Assembly: GCA_002493005.1 (NCBI GenBank)
Contig: DKXL01000021.1
Span: forward strand, 1 to 64,000
DNA: 64,000 nt
From: Ruminococcaceae bacterium UBA7127
GTDB taxonomy: Bacteria > Bacillota > Clostridia > Oscillospirales > Acutalibacteraceae
Reading direction: 5' to 3'
Position numbers and translations under genes: made by a program. Shown piece after piece: positions 1-9,845 of this stretch (its first letter is position 1; the number at the start of each line of letters is the position of its first letter). The notes beneath the pieces were generated by a model. That model was not told the DNA's origin, ran no database searches, and worked only from the letters and a program-made list of their open reading frames with translations.

Positions 1-143
1 AAGAAAATATTTTGAAAAAATTAAGTAGTCAACTAAGTTTTCAACCACTTTAATTCCAAGTTTATTTTTAATATTTCAAAAACCATATTAACTTCTATTA
101 TAAATGCAAATTATAATAAAGGCAACGGAAAGAAGGTGATTTT

Positions 144-1169
144 TTGAAAAAAATTAAAAATTGTATTAAATTTATTTCAGTTGCCTTGATTTGTACTATG
201 ATAACGTCGTTTAGCAACACTTCATTTTATGCAGTAAACCAAAACAAAACCGTGTATATAGGAGGAGATACGTTTGGAGTTAAGTTTTATGCAAACGGAG
301 TAATTGTTACTCAGCTTGAGGATTATTATGACGGCTCTAAATATGTTTGCCCTGCAAAGTCAGGCGGCTTGCAGGAGAGCGACATTATAAAAGAAATAAA
401 CGGTTATTGCATTAATTCTAATGAAGAATTAAAAGCCGTTACCGAACAGTGTCAGGGAAAAACACTTCAAATGAAAATTGAGCGAAACGGCAAAGAAATA
501 GACAAACAAATCACTCCTGTCAAAAATACGGTAGGAATATATTTAATCGGAGCATGGGTTCGTGACAGTTGTGCCGGAATAGGAACAATAACGTATTACG
601 ATGAGGACAATAATTATTTTGCCGCACTTGGTCACGGAATATGCGATAATGACACTCAGGCACTGATGCCGCTTGCAAGCGGTCAGGTATTGCACGCAAA
701 TGTAAGCGGAATAGATAAAAGTGTTGTGGGAAAAGCCGGAAGTTTGAACGGTTATTTTACTGACAGCGAAATAGGGAATCTGACAAAAAATACCGACTTA
801 GGCGTTTTTGGAACAATAAATGACAATTTTGAATATACAAGTGAAAAATATGAGATTGCTGACCGAGATGAAATAAAAATCGGTAAGGCTCAGATTTATA
901 CCACTATTGAAAACAGCACACCTCAGTTTTACAGTATAGATATTAAGCGTATTTGTAATAGTGCTGACAACTCAAACGAGAATTTTATAATTAAAATAAC
1001 AGACAAAAAACTGATTGACAAATGCGGCGGAATTCTGCAAGGAATGAGCGGCAGTCCGATAATTCAAAATGGTAAAATTGTTGGTGCCGTTACTCATGTT
1101 TTTGTCAATAACCCTAAGGAAGGCTACGGCGTTTTTCTACAAAATATGGTAGATTACTACAATAATTAG
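144..1169 (+). CDS. spoIVB: SpoIVB, sporulation signalling serine protease
   Basis: Forespore-made protease of the S55 family. In Bacillus it crosses the inner forespore membrane and cleaves SpoIVFA, releasing pro-sigma-K processing. Visible here: an N-terminal hydrophobic signal/anchor (about residues 8-30), a PDZ domain (about 40-125) and the S55 protease domain with catalytic His in GHGICD (His164) and Ser in GMSGSPI (residues 300-306). At 341 residues it is shorter than the ~426-residue Bacillus protein, mainly in the N-terminal part. The start is TTG at 144, chosen because AGAAGGTGAT (131-140) sits just upstream. It directly precedes spo0A, the conserved order in spore formers. Identity is secure from the motifs and the neighbour. 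Confidence 0.95.
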   Translation: MKKIKNCIKFISVALICTMITSFSNTSFYAVNQNKTVYIGGDTFGVKFYANGVIVTQLEDYYDGSKYVCPAKSGGLQESDIIKEINGYCINSNEELKAVTEQCQGKTLQMKIERNGKEIDKQITPVKNTVGIYLIGAWVRDSCAGIGTITYYDEDNNYFAALGHGICDNDTQALMPLASGQVLHANVSGIDKSVVGKAGSLNGYFTDSEIGNLTKNTDLGVFGTINDNFEYTSEKYEIADRDEIKIGKAQIYTTIENSTPQFYSIDIKRICNSADNSNENFIIKITDKKLIDKCGGILQGMSGSPIIQNGKIVGAVTHVFVNNPKEGYGVFLQNMVDYYNN

Positions 1170-1261
1170 CCCACATCTTGTAGTATTTTGTATGTCAAAT
1201 TATGATGCTAAAAATATTTTTATCTTTTTTAAAAAAATTTTATTGGAAACTATTGCCAAGA

Positions 1262-1284
1262 TTACCATTTTATGGTAATATAAT
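1262..1284 (+). promoter_or_regulatory. Palindrome and -10 box upstream of spo0A
   Basis: A perfect 7-bp inverted repeat, TTACCATTTTATGGTAA (1262-1278), is followed at once by TATAAT (1279-1284), 33 bp before the spo0A start codon. No good -35 hexamer lies at the usual spacing; TTGCCA at 1253-1258 is 20 bp away. The palindrome occupies the spacer region, so it could be an operator or part of an activator-dependent promoter. The binding protein is unknown. Confidence 0.5.
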
Positions 1285-1317
1285 TTCACATTAAAAAATT
1301 CACTGGGGGAAATCATA

Positions 1318-2085
1318 ATGGACAACAAAATTAAACTTATAATTACAGAAGACGCACAAGAGTTTTCGCAAGAAGATTTAAAGGCTTTTGCTAATTGTAA
1401 CATCACTTTGAGCTATTGTACAAAAGACGGAGAAGAATTAAGCGAAAGGATTAAACGAGAACAGCCGCAAGTTGTTCTGATGGATTCTTTTATGACAAGG
1501 CTTGATGCGATTGGCGTAATGCACAACATTAAACGACAAAATGCAAAAGCACCTCTGTTTATAGTATTCTCGTCATTTCACAGCCCTGTGCTTGAGCGTG
1601 AAATAATGAATTCTGGTGCCTCTTACTTTGTATTAAAGCCTTATAATGTAAGTGATTTGTGCGAACTGATAGTTGGTATGGCAAAAAAGAATAATGACAA
1701 AAGCTTTGGCTACAATATGTTTGACGCATTTGGTATTGAAATGAAAGTTACGGATATTCTTCATGAAATCGGTGTTCCGGCTCATATTAAAGGCTATCAT
1801 TACCTTAGAGATTCTATTATAATGTCTGTTGACAGGCCTGAAATTATTAACGCTGTGACAAAACAGTTGTATCCGTCAGTAGCCAAAAAATATGAAACAA
1901 CCTCGTCAAGAGTTGAACGTGCCATCCGTCATGCGATTGAAGTTGCGTGGGACAGAGGCGACATTGATGTTCTTAACTCATACTTTGGATATACAATCCA
2001 TAATGACAGAGGTAAGCCGACTAACAGTGAATTTATTGCTATGATTTCCGATAAACTGCGTTTGCAGATTAAGAATGCTGGTTAA
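1318..2085 (+). CDS. spo0A: Spo0A, master sporulation response regulator
   Basis: Phosphorelay response regulator that controls entry into sporulation. The receiver domain (about residues 4-120) has the acidic pair E11/D12, the phospho-acceptor Asp56 in LMDSFMTRLD and the conserved Lys in LKPYN. The C-terminal DNA-binding domain (about 145-255) carries the characteristic Spo0A helix region around SSRVERAIRHAIEVAWDRG and the SEFIAMISDKLRL ending. Start ATG at 1318 follows GGGGGA (1305-1310). Length, 255 residues, is typical. It lies 148 bp after spoIVB, and the intervening palindrome and TATAAT suggest it has its own promoter. Essentially certain. Confidence 0.98.
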   Translation: MDNKIKLIITEDAQEFSQEDLKAFANCNITLSYCTKDGEELSERIKREQPQVVLMDSFMTRLDAIGVMHNIKRQNAKAPLFIVFSSFHSPVLEREIMNSGASYFVLKPYNVSDLCELIVGMAKKNNDKSFGYNMFDAFGIEMKVTDILHEIGVPAHIKGYHYLRDSIIMSVDRPEIINAVTKQLYPSVAKKYETTSSRVERAIRHAIEVAWDRGDIDVLNSYFGYTIHNDRGKPTNSEFIAMISDKLRLQIKNAG

Positions 2086-2171
2086 ATGATGTGAATCAGC
2101 CCATAATTTTGACAGGCAGATTGATATTATCATTTTTTCTGAGTGTTACAAGCAATTTAAAATAAGCTATG

Positions 2172-2204
2172 ACAACTGCCGTATGCAATGCATACGGCAG
2201 TTGT
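2172..2204 (-). terminator. Strong hairpin after addA / spo0A
   Basis: A perfect 16-bp inverted repeat (2172-2187 and 2189-2204) with almost no loop lies just beyond the addA stop codon and downstream of the convergent spo0A gene. It is flanked by AT-rich sequence without a long T-run on either side. It may serve both converging genes, with termination mainly expected for addA. Confidence 0.55.
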
Positions 2205-2205
2205 G

Positions 2206-5200
2206 CTATATTGTTATGTATTCATTGAGATGAACAGAATACAAAATACATTCTTTAACAGTCATCTCGGCAGACTGCTTGAGTGCTTCTTTGTAAAGCA
2301 AAAGCTGTTTTGTATAGAGTTGCCCAAGTTTTTGAATGTCCCCTACCCTGTCGGTTTTGTAATCAAGAATAACAAGCTCACCGTTTTCCTCAAACGCCAA
2401 ATCAACTGCGCCTTGAATTATCACTTTCTTGTCAGTTGTGATATTTTTGTATTCATCAAATATAAGCGAAGGTCTGAGTTTGGCGGTAAAACGCTCCTCG
2501 CGCATTACAAGCTGTGACTTTGTAATTCGCTGCATAAGGCTTGATGCAAAAAATCTTGAAAGAGCGGCTTTATCAATGCAATCAGCTTGCTCCCGAGTCA
2601 ATATGTTGCAGGACACCAAGCGGGATATTTCATCATCAATACTATTCTGTGCCGATTTAAAATCGCAATACTGCAACAGCTTGTGATGTGCTGTACCTCG
2701 TTCAACTGATGACGACGTTTCGCTTTTGATAAATGACGGTTTTGAAAGTATTTTTTCAAAATAATCATTGTTTTGCTCGTGCGCAATATTGGATGCTGTA
2801 ACCTTTTGCGGCAGATTGAGAATTTCTGAATTTACATATTTGAAATCAAGATTTTTTTGCAAGAGTTTTTCATAATCAAAATCATTAGCCGCAAAATTAA
2901 TGTCATCAACACTTATTTGAGGGAGAGCATCAGATTGTTTAATTTCTAAATCTTTGTTAGTGATTATGTTAAATTCCCAGTCAAAAAATTCATCATTGTG
3001 CTTAAGCATTACTGCTGACGGGATTATTTGTTGCTTTAATTCATTAAGTGACGGATGCGCAAGTGCACAAATACAAACCCAGTCGGAAATACTGTTACAT
3101 CCTGATACAGAATACGGCATAATATATCTGTCAAGCGAAAGTTTTGAATAAAGCTTATTAAGGTATTTGTCTGTATCCTTTTGCGATGACACAACAATGA
3201 GTTTTTCTTTGGCTCTTGTAAGGGCAACGTACAGAACTCGGAGCTCCTCGGCGATTTCATTTTCTTCAAGCTCTATTCCCACAGCAAAATGGGGAAATGT
3301 TCCGTATTTTAAAAGCCCTGACTTTTTGCGTATACCAAGTCCTGCGTGGCTGTCGATGAGTATGTCTGACTTTAAATCTGACTTGTTAAACTGATGAGCA
3401 GTATCGGCAATGAAGCACACAGGATATTCAAGTCCCTTTGAGGCGTGAATACTGAGCACTCTGACGCTGTTTATATCTGTTCCCTCGCCTACTACGGACG
3501 CTGAAAGACTTGAGCCGTTAGCAATAAGTTTATCTATAAACGAAATAAAATCCGAAAGTGCCTTGTAACCGTTTGCCTCATAGCTACGGGCATAATCTCT
3601 CAAAAGATTTAGATTTTTGACGGCGAGTTCATTGCCGCTTACAGCCAATGACACAGCCTTAAATGAGGTAAGCTCGTAGATATGGGATATAAGCTGATCA
3701 ACTGAACAAATGTAGGAAAGTTCACGCATAGAATTTAACTCATTTATAAACCGTTCAGCCTTTTGATTAACCTTTGCAAACTGCTTTACTGCAAAATAAA
3801 GACTTGTGCGGCGATTGTCGGCACGAAGAATTGCAAGCTCATCGGGAGTAAATCCGTAAACAGGACTGCACATTACTGACAAGAGCGGAATATCAAGTGT
3901 GGGATTGTCGATAACTCTAAGAAGATTGAGCATAATTTTGATTTCAAGGGCATCAAAAAAGTTCTCTTTAGTTTCGCTGTACGCAGGGATTCCGCAGGAT
4001 ATCAGGGTGTTTACATACTTCATAGCCTTTGTGCCCGGACTGCGCATTATTACCGCAAAGTCGCCGTAGGTTACGGGACGCATATTATTTCCGTCTTTAA
4101 TTTTGTATCCCTCGGCAATCATCCGGTGAATCTTATTTGCTATATAATATGCCTCGATTTCATCGCTGTCATATCCGTCAAAGCAGTTCTTTTCTATAAG
4201 TGCAATCTCAAAGCTGCTGTCTGTTGACTTGGGATAATCCGCACCTACGTTTAGGTACTCTTCCTCGGTGTAATCCATTTTGGCAGTATCTTGTGTCATC
4301 AGATTTTTAAATATAAAATTAACTGCGTTGCAAACTTCTTTTCTGCTTCTAAAATTCTTATCAAGAACTATTGTAGCAGGATAGTTTGGATTTTCATCAT
4401 TAAATTTGTTATACAGATTTTTTCTGTTTATAAATATTTCGGGCTTTGCCTGACGGAAGCCGTATATACTCTGCTTGACATCTCCTACAACAAAAAGATT
4501 TGCTTCGTCTTTGCTTACACACTTAAATATTAAATCCTGAATATCGTTAACATCCTGAAATTCATCAACCATTACGGCATCAAAACGGTTTGCTATCTCC
4601 TCAGCCTGAGTGGTTTTTATGTAGCCGTTTTCGTCATCAGGTACTGCAAGAAGATTTACTGCAAGACTTTCTATGTCAGAAAATGAAAGAAGATTCTTTT
4701 TGTTTTTGAGCGCAGTATACTCTGAAATATATGTTTTTACAAGCTCGAAGAGTGTTGATACCAAAGCAAACAGTTCAGATATTTCCAGGCTGATTTCGCT
4801 TTCGTTCCAAGAAAACCCGGCTTGCAGTTTTTTGATTGTCGCTTTGACCTCGTCACGGTTTAGTGCCACCGAAACCTTTATCGGATTATCTTTGTAGCCT
4901 CTGGGAGTTGAAAGTCTGGCAGGGGTATAGCTTTGAATAAAATCTGCTGTTTCGTTCCACGAGCAGATTTTCATTTTTTGTTTTAGGGTGGAAAGAAAAA
5001 CTAAATCATCGGATAGCTTCTCCGATAATGCCGACTGTAGTTTTTCGTCCTCTTTTATGCGTTCAAGTGAACTTTGAGTAAGACTTATGGCATATTCTAT
5101 GCCTGAAAAAGCATTGTTAGTGATGATTTTGCCCCAGATAGTATCGGCGGCAGGCTTTTGGGTGTAATTTTGGAGCATATTGTCAAGCCATTTTTCAGGG

Positions 5201-5760
5201 AACGGCTGTGTTGAAAGAAATTCCGCAACCTTTAAGACGGTTTGACGAAGCTTCTCGTCGCCGTTTTTACTCGAAAATGCATCAACAAGGCTGATAAAAT
5301 CACTGCTGTCTGATTTGTAAAATTTTTCAAAGGCTGTTTCAAGCGCTTGAGCGCTGAGGATATCAAGTTCACTTGTATCAGCAACTCTGAAATCACGAGA
5401 AATATTCAGGCAATGGAAATACTCACGGACTATATTACTGCAAAAGCTGTCTATGGTAGAGATATTTGCGTTATATAAAAGCTGTTTTTGCCTTAAAAGA
5501 TGCGCATTATAGGGGTCATTGTTGAGTAAGGAGTCCAAAGCCAAGGCAATACGCTCACGCATCTCAGCCGCCGCCGCTCTTGTAAAAGTTACAATAAGCA
5601 GACGGTCAACATCAAGCGGACAATCTTCTCGTGTAATCATCTTGATTACACGTTCAACAAGGACAGCCGTCTTGCCTGAGCCTGCGGCGGCTGACACAAG
5701 CACAGAGCCTTTGGTAGCATAGATTGCATTGTGCTGTTGATGGGTCCATTGTCTTGACAT
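2206..5760 (-). CDS. addA: AddA, helicase-nuclease subunit A
   Basis: Double-strand-break resection enzyme, the Firmicute counterpart of RecBCD. UvrD/SF1 helicase motifs are visible: Walker A AAAGSGKT (residues 24-31) and motif II VDEFQD with the DEAD-like acid pair. The C-terminal RecB-type nuclease has VDLAF and LDYKTD (about 1132-1137), containing the catalytic Asp and Lys. At 1184 residues it has normal AddA size. The ATG (5760-5758) shares one base with the addB stop codon, so the pair is translationally coupled. A strong hairpin follows the stop. Family assignment is firm. Confidence 0.96.
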   Translation of the reverse strand: MSRQWTHQQHNAIYATKGSVLVSAAAGSGKTAVLVERVIKMITREDCPLDVDRLLIVTFTRAAAAEMRERIALALDSLLNNDPYNAHLLRQKQLLYNANISTIDSFCSNIVREYFHCLNISRDFRVADTSELDILSAQALETAFEKFYKSDSSDFISLVDAFSSKNGDEKLRQTVLKVAEFLSTQPFPEKWLDNMLQNYTQKPAADTIWGKIITNNAFSGIEYAISLTQSSLERIKEDEKLQSALSEKLSDDLVFLSTLKQKMKICSWNETADFIQSYTPARLSTPRGYKDNPIKVSVALNRDEVKATIKKLQAGFSWNESEISLEISELFALVSTLFELVKTYISEYTALKNKKNLLSFSDIESLAVNLLAVPDDENGYIKTTQAEEIANRFDAVMVDEFQDVNDIQDLIFKCVSKDEANLFVVGDVKQSIYGFRQAKPEIFINRKNLYNKFNDENPNYPATIVLDKNFRSRKEVCNAVNFIFKNLMTQDTAKMDYTEEEYLNVGADYPKSTDSSFEIALIEKNCFDGYDSDEIEAYYIANKIHRMIAEGYKIKDGNNMRPVTYGDFAVIMRSPGTKAMKYVNTLISCGIPAYSETKENFFDALEIKIMLNLLRVIDNPTLDIPLLSVMCSPVYGFTPDELAILRADNRRTSLYFAVKQFAKVNQKAERFINELNSMRELSYICSVDQLISHIYELTSFKAVSLAVSGNELAVKNLNLLRDYARSYEANGYKALSDFISFIDKLIANGSSLSASVVGEGTDINSVRVLSIHASKGLEYPVCFIADTAHQFNKSDLKSDILIDSHAGLGIRKKSGLLKYGTFPHFAVGIELEENEIAEELRVLYVALTRAKEKLIVVSSQKDTDKYLNKLYSKLSLDRYIMPYSVSGCNSISDWVCICALAHPSLNELKQQIIPSAVMLKHNDEFFDWEFNIITNKDLEIKQSDALPQISVDDINFAANDFDYEKLLQKNLDFKYVNSEILNLPQKVTASNIAHEQNNDYFEKILSKPSFIKSETSSSVERGTAHHKLLQYCDFKSAQNSIDDEISRLVSCNILTREQADCIDKAALSRFFASSLMQRITKSQLVMREERFTAKLRPSLIFDEYKNITTDKKVIIQGAVDLAFEENGELVILDYKTDRVGDIQKLGQLYTKQLLLYKEALKQSAEMTVKECILYSVHLNEYITI

Positions 5761-8700
5761 TACTCTTCTCCCCTTTCTTCACGACTTAGTTCATTGCTGA
5801 TTTGGTGCATAACTTCTTCGTTATCAACATCGAAGGTATTTTTGCCCTCACCCTTGCGGTAAGCGCAAACGCTGTCGTACGGACAATATTTGCAGGCATC
5901 ATTAGCACCGATTACAGGTTCTGCCTGAATTTTTCCGCTGTAAAGATTTCTTCCCATTTCTGCAACCAAACAGTCTATCTTCTTAAAGATTTTGCCGAAG
6001 TCCTCGAGTGTTGCCAGACTGCGCGCGGAAACAGGTTCGTCAAGTTTTATTTTAACCGGAATATACTTGCTGTTGTCGGTCTTGTCCATTCCGTGAATAA
6101 CTGTAGTATCGTTAAGCAAAAGGCCGTTCATTTTAAGCGCTTTGTCAATTTCTGCCGTGATTTTGTCTAAGTCATAATCCTTGTCGCCTGTAACTGTAGG
6201 CACAGTGGCAGGCATATAGAGTATTCCTGACGGAATTACTTTGCCGTAGCGTTCGCTGCCGCAGCTTTGAATTGTATACAGGTACAAAAGCATTTGAAGA
6301 TTGATGCCGTACAAAATATCTGACAGCTTAAACTTTTTAGTACCTGTTTTGTAGTCAATTACGCGCAGATATTTTACGCCGTCCTTTTCCATAACGTCGA
6401 CTCGGTCAACACTGCCGCAGATTGCAATATTATGACCGTCAGGTAATTTAAGCGTATATGCAGGAATGTCGGAACCGATTTTAAGTTCACAGTCAACCGT
6501 ATCAAAATCACTCTGTGACATCTCAGCAACAATGTGGCTAAGGAGTACGCAAACATTTGAATTTAACACACTGAGCTTGTACATAAATGACTGCGACTTG
6601 CTGTCCTCTCCTCCAAAATAACTGCTTATATAATGGCTGAGCGTTTCATCGACAAACGACTTAATATGCTCCTCAGTCATCGAAGCATATTCAGCCTTTG
6701 AAAATTCAGTAAAAAATTTCTCGAGAATATAATGTACAAGCGTACCATATTCCATAGGATTGATTTCTGCCTTTCTGTGCTCACGTATGCGAAGTCCGTA
6801 GCTGCAAAAATAAGAGAAACGGCACATACTGAATTTTTCAATTTGAGAGGCAGAAATATTCAGATTCTCACCAAAAAGCTTTTCAGCATTTTGAGGATTT
6901 TTGATTTCAAAGGGACGGCAATCTCTTGCCCTTTTGATAGCACTGAGCTTTGAAATATAATCTTCATTATCTGAAAAATATGTATTAAGCCCCTTAAGTC
7001 CCTGCTCATTATGGCACAATGACCTTGAAAACTCATCAAATGCAGGCTGTAACGCAAGCATACTGTCCTTTTTGCTGTCAAAATCAAGAGCGTCATAGGT
7101 GCGAATATTTAAAAATACCCTTTCGGCTTCTGCAAAAATCACAGAAGGTGTATGTGAATTTCCTTGCAGGTCAGCCATCGGATATGAAATATAGAGCTTT
7201 TCTGACGGCGAAGTCATACAACAGTACGCCATAAAGGTTTCAAGACTTGCAACATCAGAAAAGCTTTCGCACAGTGTTATATCGCTGAGAGATAGCAGCT
7301 TAAGCTCAAAAGACGAGAAAATCCCCGACGTGTGCGGCACAGCAGGAAACACACCGTCTATACAGCCTATCAAAAATGAAGCTCTTTGCTTTGACACACG
7401 CACACGCTGTGCTGTCGTTACGGTGACACTGTCAATAGTCTGCGGTATTTGCGACAACTGCATTGCTGAAATTTGCAGACTTAAAAGCTCAAAGTACCGC
7501 CCCAGAGTTACGCTTTGACTGTCAAGAACGGCAGCCATTTTGTCGAGAATTTCGACAAACATATTATATATTTTAATTTGCTCGGCACCAATCTGAGGCT
7601 CGTTTGCCAATTGAAATCTGCTGTACATCGCACGCAGTGCATCAGGGGCGCCAAGAGATATAATTAAGTTATATAACAGCTCAGTAATCTCTCTGCCGTT
7701 TTTGTCTTTTGCATTATTTTTAAACTCAATCAGCGGTGTGATTATTAGTTTGCGAATCTTTTCTGCCGTTTGCAGATCGGCTTCGTCAGCAGATGTAAAC
7801 TTGTCGGCAAAGCCCCTTGGATTTTGTTTAAATTCCGATTTAAAAACAGTACGGTTTACGTTCCAGACAAATATGTAATTCTCAAAAATATTGATTTCAT
7901 CTGCAGTTGCACCTGTAAGCCCCGTTTTTAGTATTGCTATTATATCATCACGCTCAAAGTCACCGAGTACCGCCCTGAAAATAGAATTTACAAGACGAAT
8001 TACAGGCTTGACATCAATATTTGATTTAACGTCCATAAAATATGGAATATCATATTTTTGAAGCACTTCGTTAAGTATTCCGTCATAAGGAGCTGTTTCG
8101 TGGCAAATGATTGAAATGTCTGAATAAAGATATCCCTTGTCTATTACTAGCTTTTTTATTTGACGTGCAACAAATTCACATTCGGCATAAATATCAGATG
8201 CAGAATAAAGCATAATATTAGACGGCACCGACGAAACACTGTCGTATCTGCCTCGAAAAATTCCTTGTTCGAGTATTTTTAAATCATCAGATTTAAAGCG
8301 CAGGATTTTATCCGCCTTGATTGGTGATTTAATTGGAATTCCGTCACGCTTTGCAATATCCTTGAGCGTATTGTAGGTTGCGTGAGAAGTTGCAAAAACT
8401 TCCTCATCTCCGCTTGACTGCGGGTCAAGAGTCAGGGCTGCATAGGTGTCGGCGGCTGACTGCATGAGCAATCGAATAACCTTAAGCTGAGCAGCCGTAA
8501 ATCCGCTGAAGCCGTCATAAAATACTGTGTATCCGTCAAAAATATTATTCTCTGAAAGAATATTATAAAGTCTGTCAAGGTCATCAAGCGGATCAATGTA
8601 GCTTTGTGCTACAAGCGCATCAAAGGTATCAGCCACAAGAGCAGTTTCAATCAGCTTTTCACGGAGTGTTTTGTCGGTAACTGTTTCTGCTCCGAGTCTG

Positions 8701-9107
8701 AGCGTATCGGAATTAATTGACGATTTCTTTAAATCGGTTATAGTCTGAAGCATAACGTCAACAACACTTTTTTTATGCGCAGTACCCAGAAGATCTAATT
8801 TTTCTGTAAGCTGTTCAAGCGCAAGACTCATAAATACAGCCCTTGTACCATTGTCAATTACATTTTTTGTCGTAGTATTTGTCTGCTCAAATACATAGCG
8901 GCAAAGGCGTGAAAAGCCGAACACAAGAACCTTTTTAGAATTTTTGGCACCGAGTAAATCAAGAAACTCCTTTTCTGTTTCAAACGAGCTTTGATCGGGA
9001 ACTATCAGCATAACCTTGTCACATCCGTTCAACACAAGGTCGCAGATTTTATTTTGAATAAGAGTTGTTTTGCCTGATCCGCTTCTTCCAAGAACAAATC
9101 TTAGCAC
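5760..9107 (-). CDS. addB: AddB, helicase-nuclease subunit B
   Basis: Partner of AddA in recombinational repair; it carries a second nuclease and an iron-sulfur fold. Visible: Walker A GRSGSGKT (residues 7-14), C-terminal nuclease motif VIDYKTG, and the four-Cys iron-sulfur signature, one Cys in KFSMCRFSYFC and three in CKYCPYDSVC (C-x2-C-x5-C) near the C-terminus. The start is GTG at 9107, supported by GAGGTGAT about 5 nt upstream; no better ATG is available. Length 1115 residues is usual. It is transcribed ahead of addA. Confidence 0.95.
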   Translation of the reverse strand: MLRFVLGRSGSGKTTLIQNKICDLVLNGCDKVMLIVPDQSSFETEKEFLDLLGAKNSKKVLVFGFSRLCRYVFEQTNTTTKNVIDNGTRAVFMSLALEQLTEKLDLLGTAHKKSVVDVMLQTITDLKKSSINSDTLRLGAETVTDKTLREKLIETALVADTFDALVAQSYIDPLDDLDRLYNILSENNIFDGYTVFYDGFSGFTAAQLKVIRLLMQSAADTYAALTLDPQSSGDEEVFATSHATYNTLKDIAKRDGIPIKSPIKADKILRFKSDDLKILEQGIFRGRYDSVSSVPSNIMLYSASDIYAECEFVARQIKKLVIDKGYLYSDISIICHETAPYDGILNEVLQKYDIPYFMDVKSNIDVKPVIRLVNSIFRAVLGDFERDDIIAILKTGLTGATADEINIFENYIFVWNVNRTVFKSEFKQNPRGFADKFTSADEADLQTAEKIRKLIITPLIEFKNNAKDKNGREITELLYNLIISLGAPDALRAMYSRFQLANEPQIGAEQIKIYNMFVEILDKMAAVLDSQSVTLGRYFELLSLQISAMQLSQIPQTIDSVTVTTAQRVRVSKQRASFLIGCIDGVFPAVPHTSGIFSSFELKLLSLSDITLCESFSDVASLETFMAYCCMTSPSEKLYISYPMADLQGNSHTPSVIFAEAERVFLNIRTYDALDFDSKKDSMLALQPAFDEFSRSLCHNEQGLKGLNTYFSDNEDYISKLSAIKRARDCRPFEIKNPQNAEKLFGENLNISASQIEKFSMCRFSYFCSYGLRIREHRKAEINPMEYGTLVHYILEKFFTEFSKAEYASMTEEHIKSFVDETLSHYISSYFGGEDSKSQSFMYKLSVLNSNVCVLLSHIVAEMSQSDFDTVDCELKIGSDIPAYTLKLPDGHNIAICGSVDRVDVMEKDGVKYLRVIDYKTGTKKFKLSDILYGINLQMLLYLYTIQSCGSERYGKVIPSGILYMPATVPTVTGDKDYDLDKITAEIDKALKMNGLLLNDTTVIHGMDKTDNSKYIPVKIKLDEPVSARSLATLEDFGKIFKKIDCLVAEMGRNLYSGKIQAEPVIGANDACKYCPYDSVCAYRKGEGKNTFDVDNEEVMHQISNELSREERGEE

Positions 9108-9199
9108 AATATCACCTCTGAATTTGAGTATATAAGAAAGTCATTATTTAATCATTGTATAATATATAATATCACATTAGGTGGGTCATTAAAAGGACT

Positions 9200-9796
9200 T
9201 TACTTAAAACAGTTACATAAATTTTCAAACAATTCTACTACAAAAAACTTGTATTCATACTTTTCATTTTTTATAATATCATATTCATTATTATCGAGTA
9301 CATCACGTGCCTTTTTCTCCCCCTCTTCTGCTGAAGAAATACAAATTGAAGGGTACATTACACACCACCAGTTGTGTCCGCTGCCGCTTCCGATTGTAAT
9401 TCGCAACGCATCGTAGGTGCCCGAGGGCAATGTGTATGAATCATAATAGCGTGTTGAAAAGTGCATTTTTACAATTTGCGATTTAACGGTGTAGTCGTAG
9501 CCGTTTTGGCTGATAACATCAGCCGCCGTATTATTGATAGCAGTTAAATTATCGGCAATCAGGCTCTCCGCTTCCTGCTTGCTTGATGCATTTTCAAACA
9601 AATTCTGTGTATATTCAAGCACCATGTCACGAACCAACAGTTTTAGATTTTGATCCTGTTCACTGTCGGAATTCGCCATAATGTGCAGTCTGAACACCTC
9701 GTTTGAAATATCACTGCAATTTGCCTGAAAAGGAATGAGTGAGTAAACTACTGCAAGCACAAATGCTATGCATGCTGATTTGATAAATAATTTCAT
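9200..9796 (-). CDS. spoIIR: SpoIIR, sigma-E activation signal protein
   Basis: Small secreted forespore protein which, in Bacillus, acts through the membrane protease SpoIIGA to trigger pro-sigma-E processing in the mother cell. The 198-residue product has an N-terminal signal segment (about 1-25) and the conserved SpoIIR block VFRLHIMANSDSEQDQNLK, followed by RDMVLEY and a C-terminal GSGHNWWCVMYPS region. It stands alone between ispE and addB on the minus strand. The start at 9796 lies beside a hairpin described separately. No SpoIIGA gene lies in this window. Confidence 0.93.
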   Translation of the reverse strand: MKLFIKSACIAFVLAVVYSLIPFQANCSDISNEVFRLHIMANSDSEQDQNLKLLVRDMVLEYTQNLFENASSKQEAESLIADNLTAINNTAADVISQNGYDYTVKSQIVKMHFSTRYYDSYTLPSGTYDALRITIGSGSGHNWWCVMYPSICISSAEEGEKKARDVLDNNEYDIIKNEKYEYKFFVVELFENLCNCFK

Positions 9797-9800
9797 AAAA

Positions 9801-9840
9801 ATAACCTGTCCTCTCTTACATTGAGTATGGACAGGTTTTT
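9801..9840 (-). promoter_or_regulatory. Hairpin between ispE and spoIIR covering the spoIIR ribosome-binding site
   Basis: AACCTGTCC (9803-9811) and GGACAGGTT (9829-9837) form a 9-bp stem followed on the minus strand by ATTTTTATG, where the last three bases are the spoIIR start codon. The purine-rich GAGAGGACAGG that would act as ribosome-binding site lies in the loop-stem junction. It can be read as the ispE terminator, as an element masking spoIIR translation in read-through transcripts, or both. Confidence 0.5.
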
Positions 9841-9845
9841 AAAGT

